DNA from: Clostridiales bacterium
GTDB lineage: Bacteria > Bacillota > Clostridia > Oscillospirales > Butyricicoccaceae
Direction: 5' to 3'
NCBI GenBank assembly: GCA_004555915.1
Contig: SFJM01000075.1
Coordinates: forward strand, 1 to 5,130
Length of the DNA stretch: 5,130 bases
Position 1 is the first letter of the stretch. Every line of letters begins with the position of its first letter. Under the pieces are notes generated by a model. The model did no database searches, was not told where the DNA came from, and worked only from the letters and a program-made list of their open reading frames with translations. The position numbers and the translations under genes are program-made. Positions 5,127-5,130 of the stretch are shown here, piece after piece.

Positions 5127-5130
5127 TCCA

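Larger units (their letters stand above)
5032..5130 (-). mobile_element. Group II intron, 3' end (partial, cut by window edge)
   Basis: Group II introns are self-splicing ribozymes and retroelements. This stretch shows the two 3'-most RNA domains directly: a 34-nt domain V (5126-5093), then domain VI (about 5091-5034), then a 3' terminal AC at 5033-5032. The AC fits the 3' AY rule of these introns. Immediately downstream, at 5031, the sequence becomes recognisable phage portal coding sequence (MKYTPISISPNEAQF...), so the intron interrupts that gene in sense orientation. If the boundary is at 5032/5031 the insertion is in phase 0 of the portal frame. Domains I-IV, including any intron-encoded reverse transcriptase/maturase in domain IV, would lie beyond 5130 and cannot be assessed. 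Structural class is not assignable from this fragment. The element call is confident; the exact splice position is inferred from the branch point spacing and the AC end. Confidence 0.9.

Overview
The window is a block of prophage or phage structural genes, all transcribed from the minus strand and therefore read from right (5130) to left (1). The gene order and protein types are those of HK97-fold, long-tailed (siphovirus-like) phages of low- to mid-GC Bacillota. The phi13-type major tail protein, the 'prophage pi2 protein 38'-like gene, the strong GGAGG-type ribosome binding sites and the roughly balanced GC point to a gut Clostridia host such as Lachnospiraceae or a relative. The host is an inference; no host gene is visible.

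From right to left: 5032-5130 is the 3' end of a group II intron, comprising a textbook 34-nt domain V, a domain VI with a bulged branch-point A, and a 3' terminal AC. The portal gene's second exon (4432-5031) follows directly. Next come a ClpP-like (S14) head maturation protease (3807-4547), the HK97-type major capsid protein (2625-3800), a gp6-like head-tail connector (2295-2567), a head-tail adaptor (1963-2295), an HK97 gp10-like protein (1574-1960), a pi2 protein 38-like tail completion candidate (1264-1581), the phi13-family major tail protein (677-1258), and the tail assembly chaperone (288-662). The chaperone has an in-frame A_AAA_AAC slippery heptamer that lets a -1 frameshift extend it to position 121. 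The last 120 bases hold no gene I can identify, although a tape measure gene would be expected there.

The genes form one tightly packed operon with 1-116 nt overlaps or very short gaps. No promoter is visible, so transcription must start beyond the right edge. The only intergenic space with structure is the gap after the capsid gene. It holds a 12-bp hairpin whose two non-Watson-Crick positions are both G.U in the minus-strand RNA, and it has no U tract.

Functionally the set builds the capsid (portal, protease, capsid protein), joins head to tail (connector, adaptor, gp10, pi2-38-like), and makes the tail tube (major tail protein with the frameshifting chaperone). The most unusual feature is the retroelement intron splitting the portal gene. 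The window shows only its catalytic 3' end; the intron's 5' part, any reverse transcriptase and portal exon 1 lie outside.
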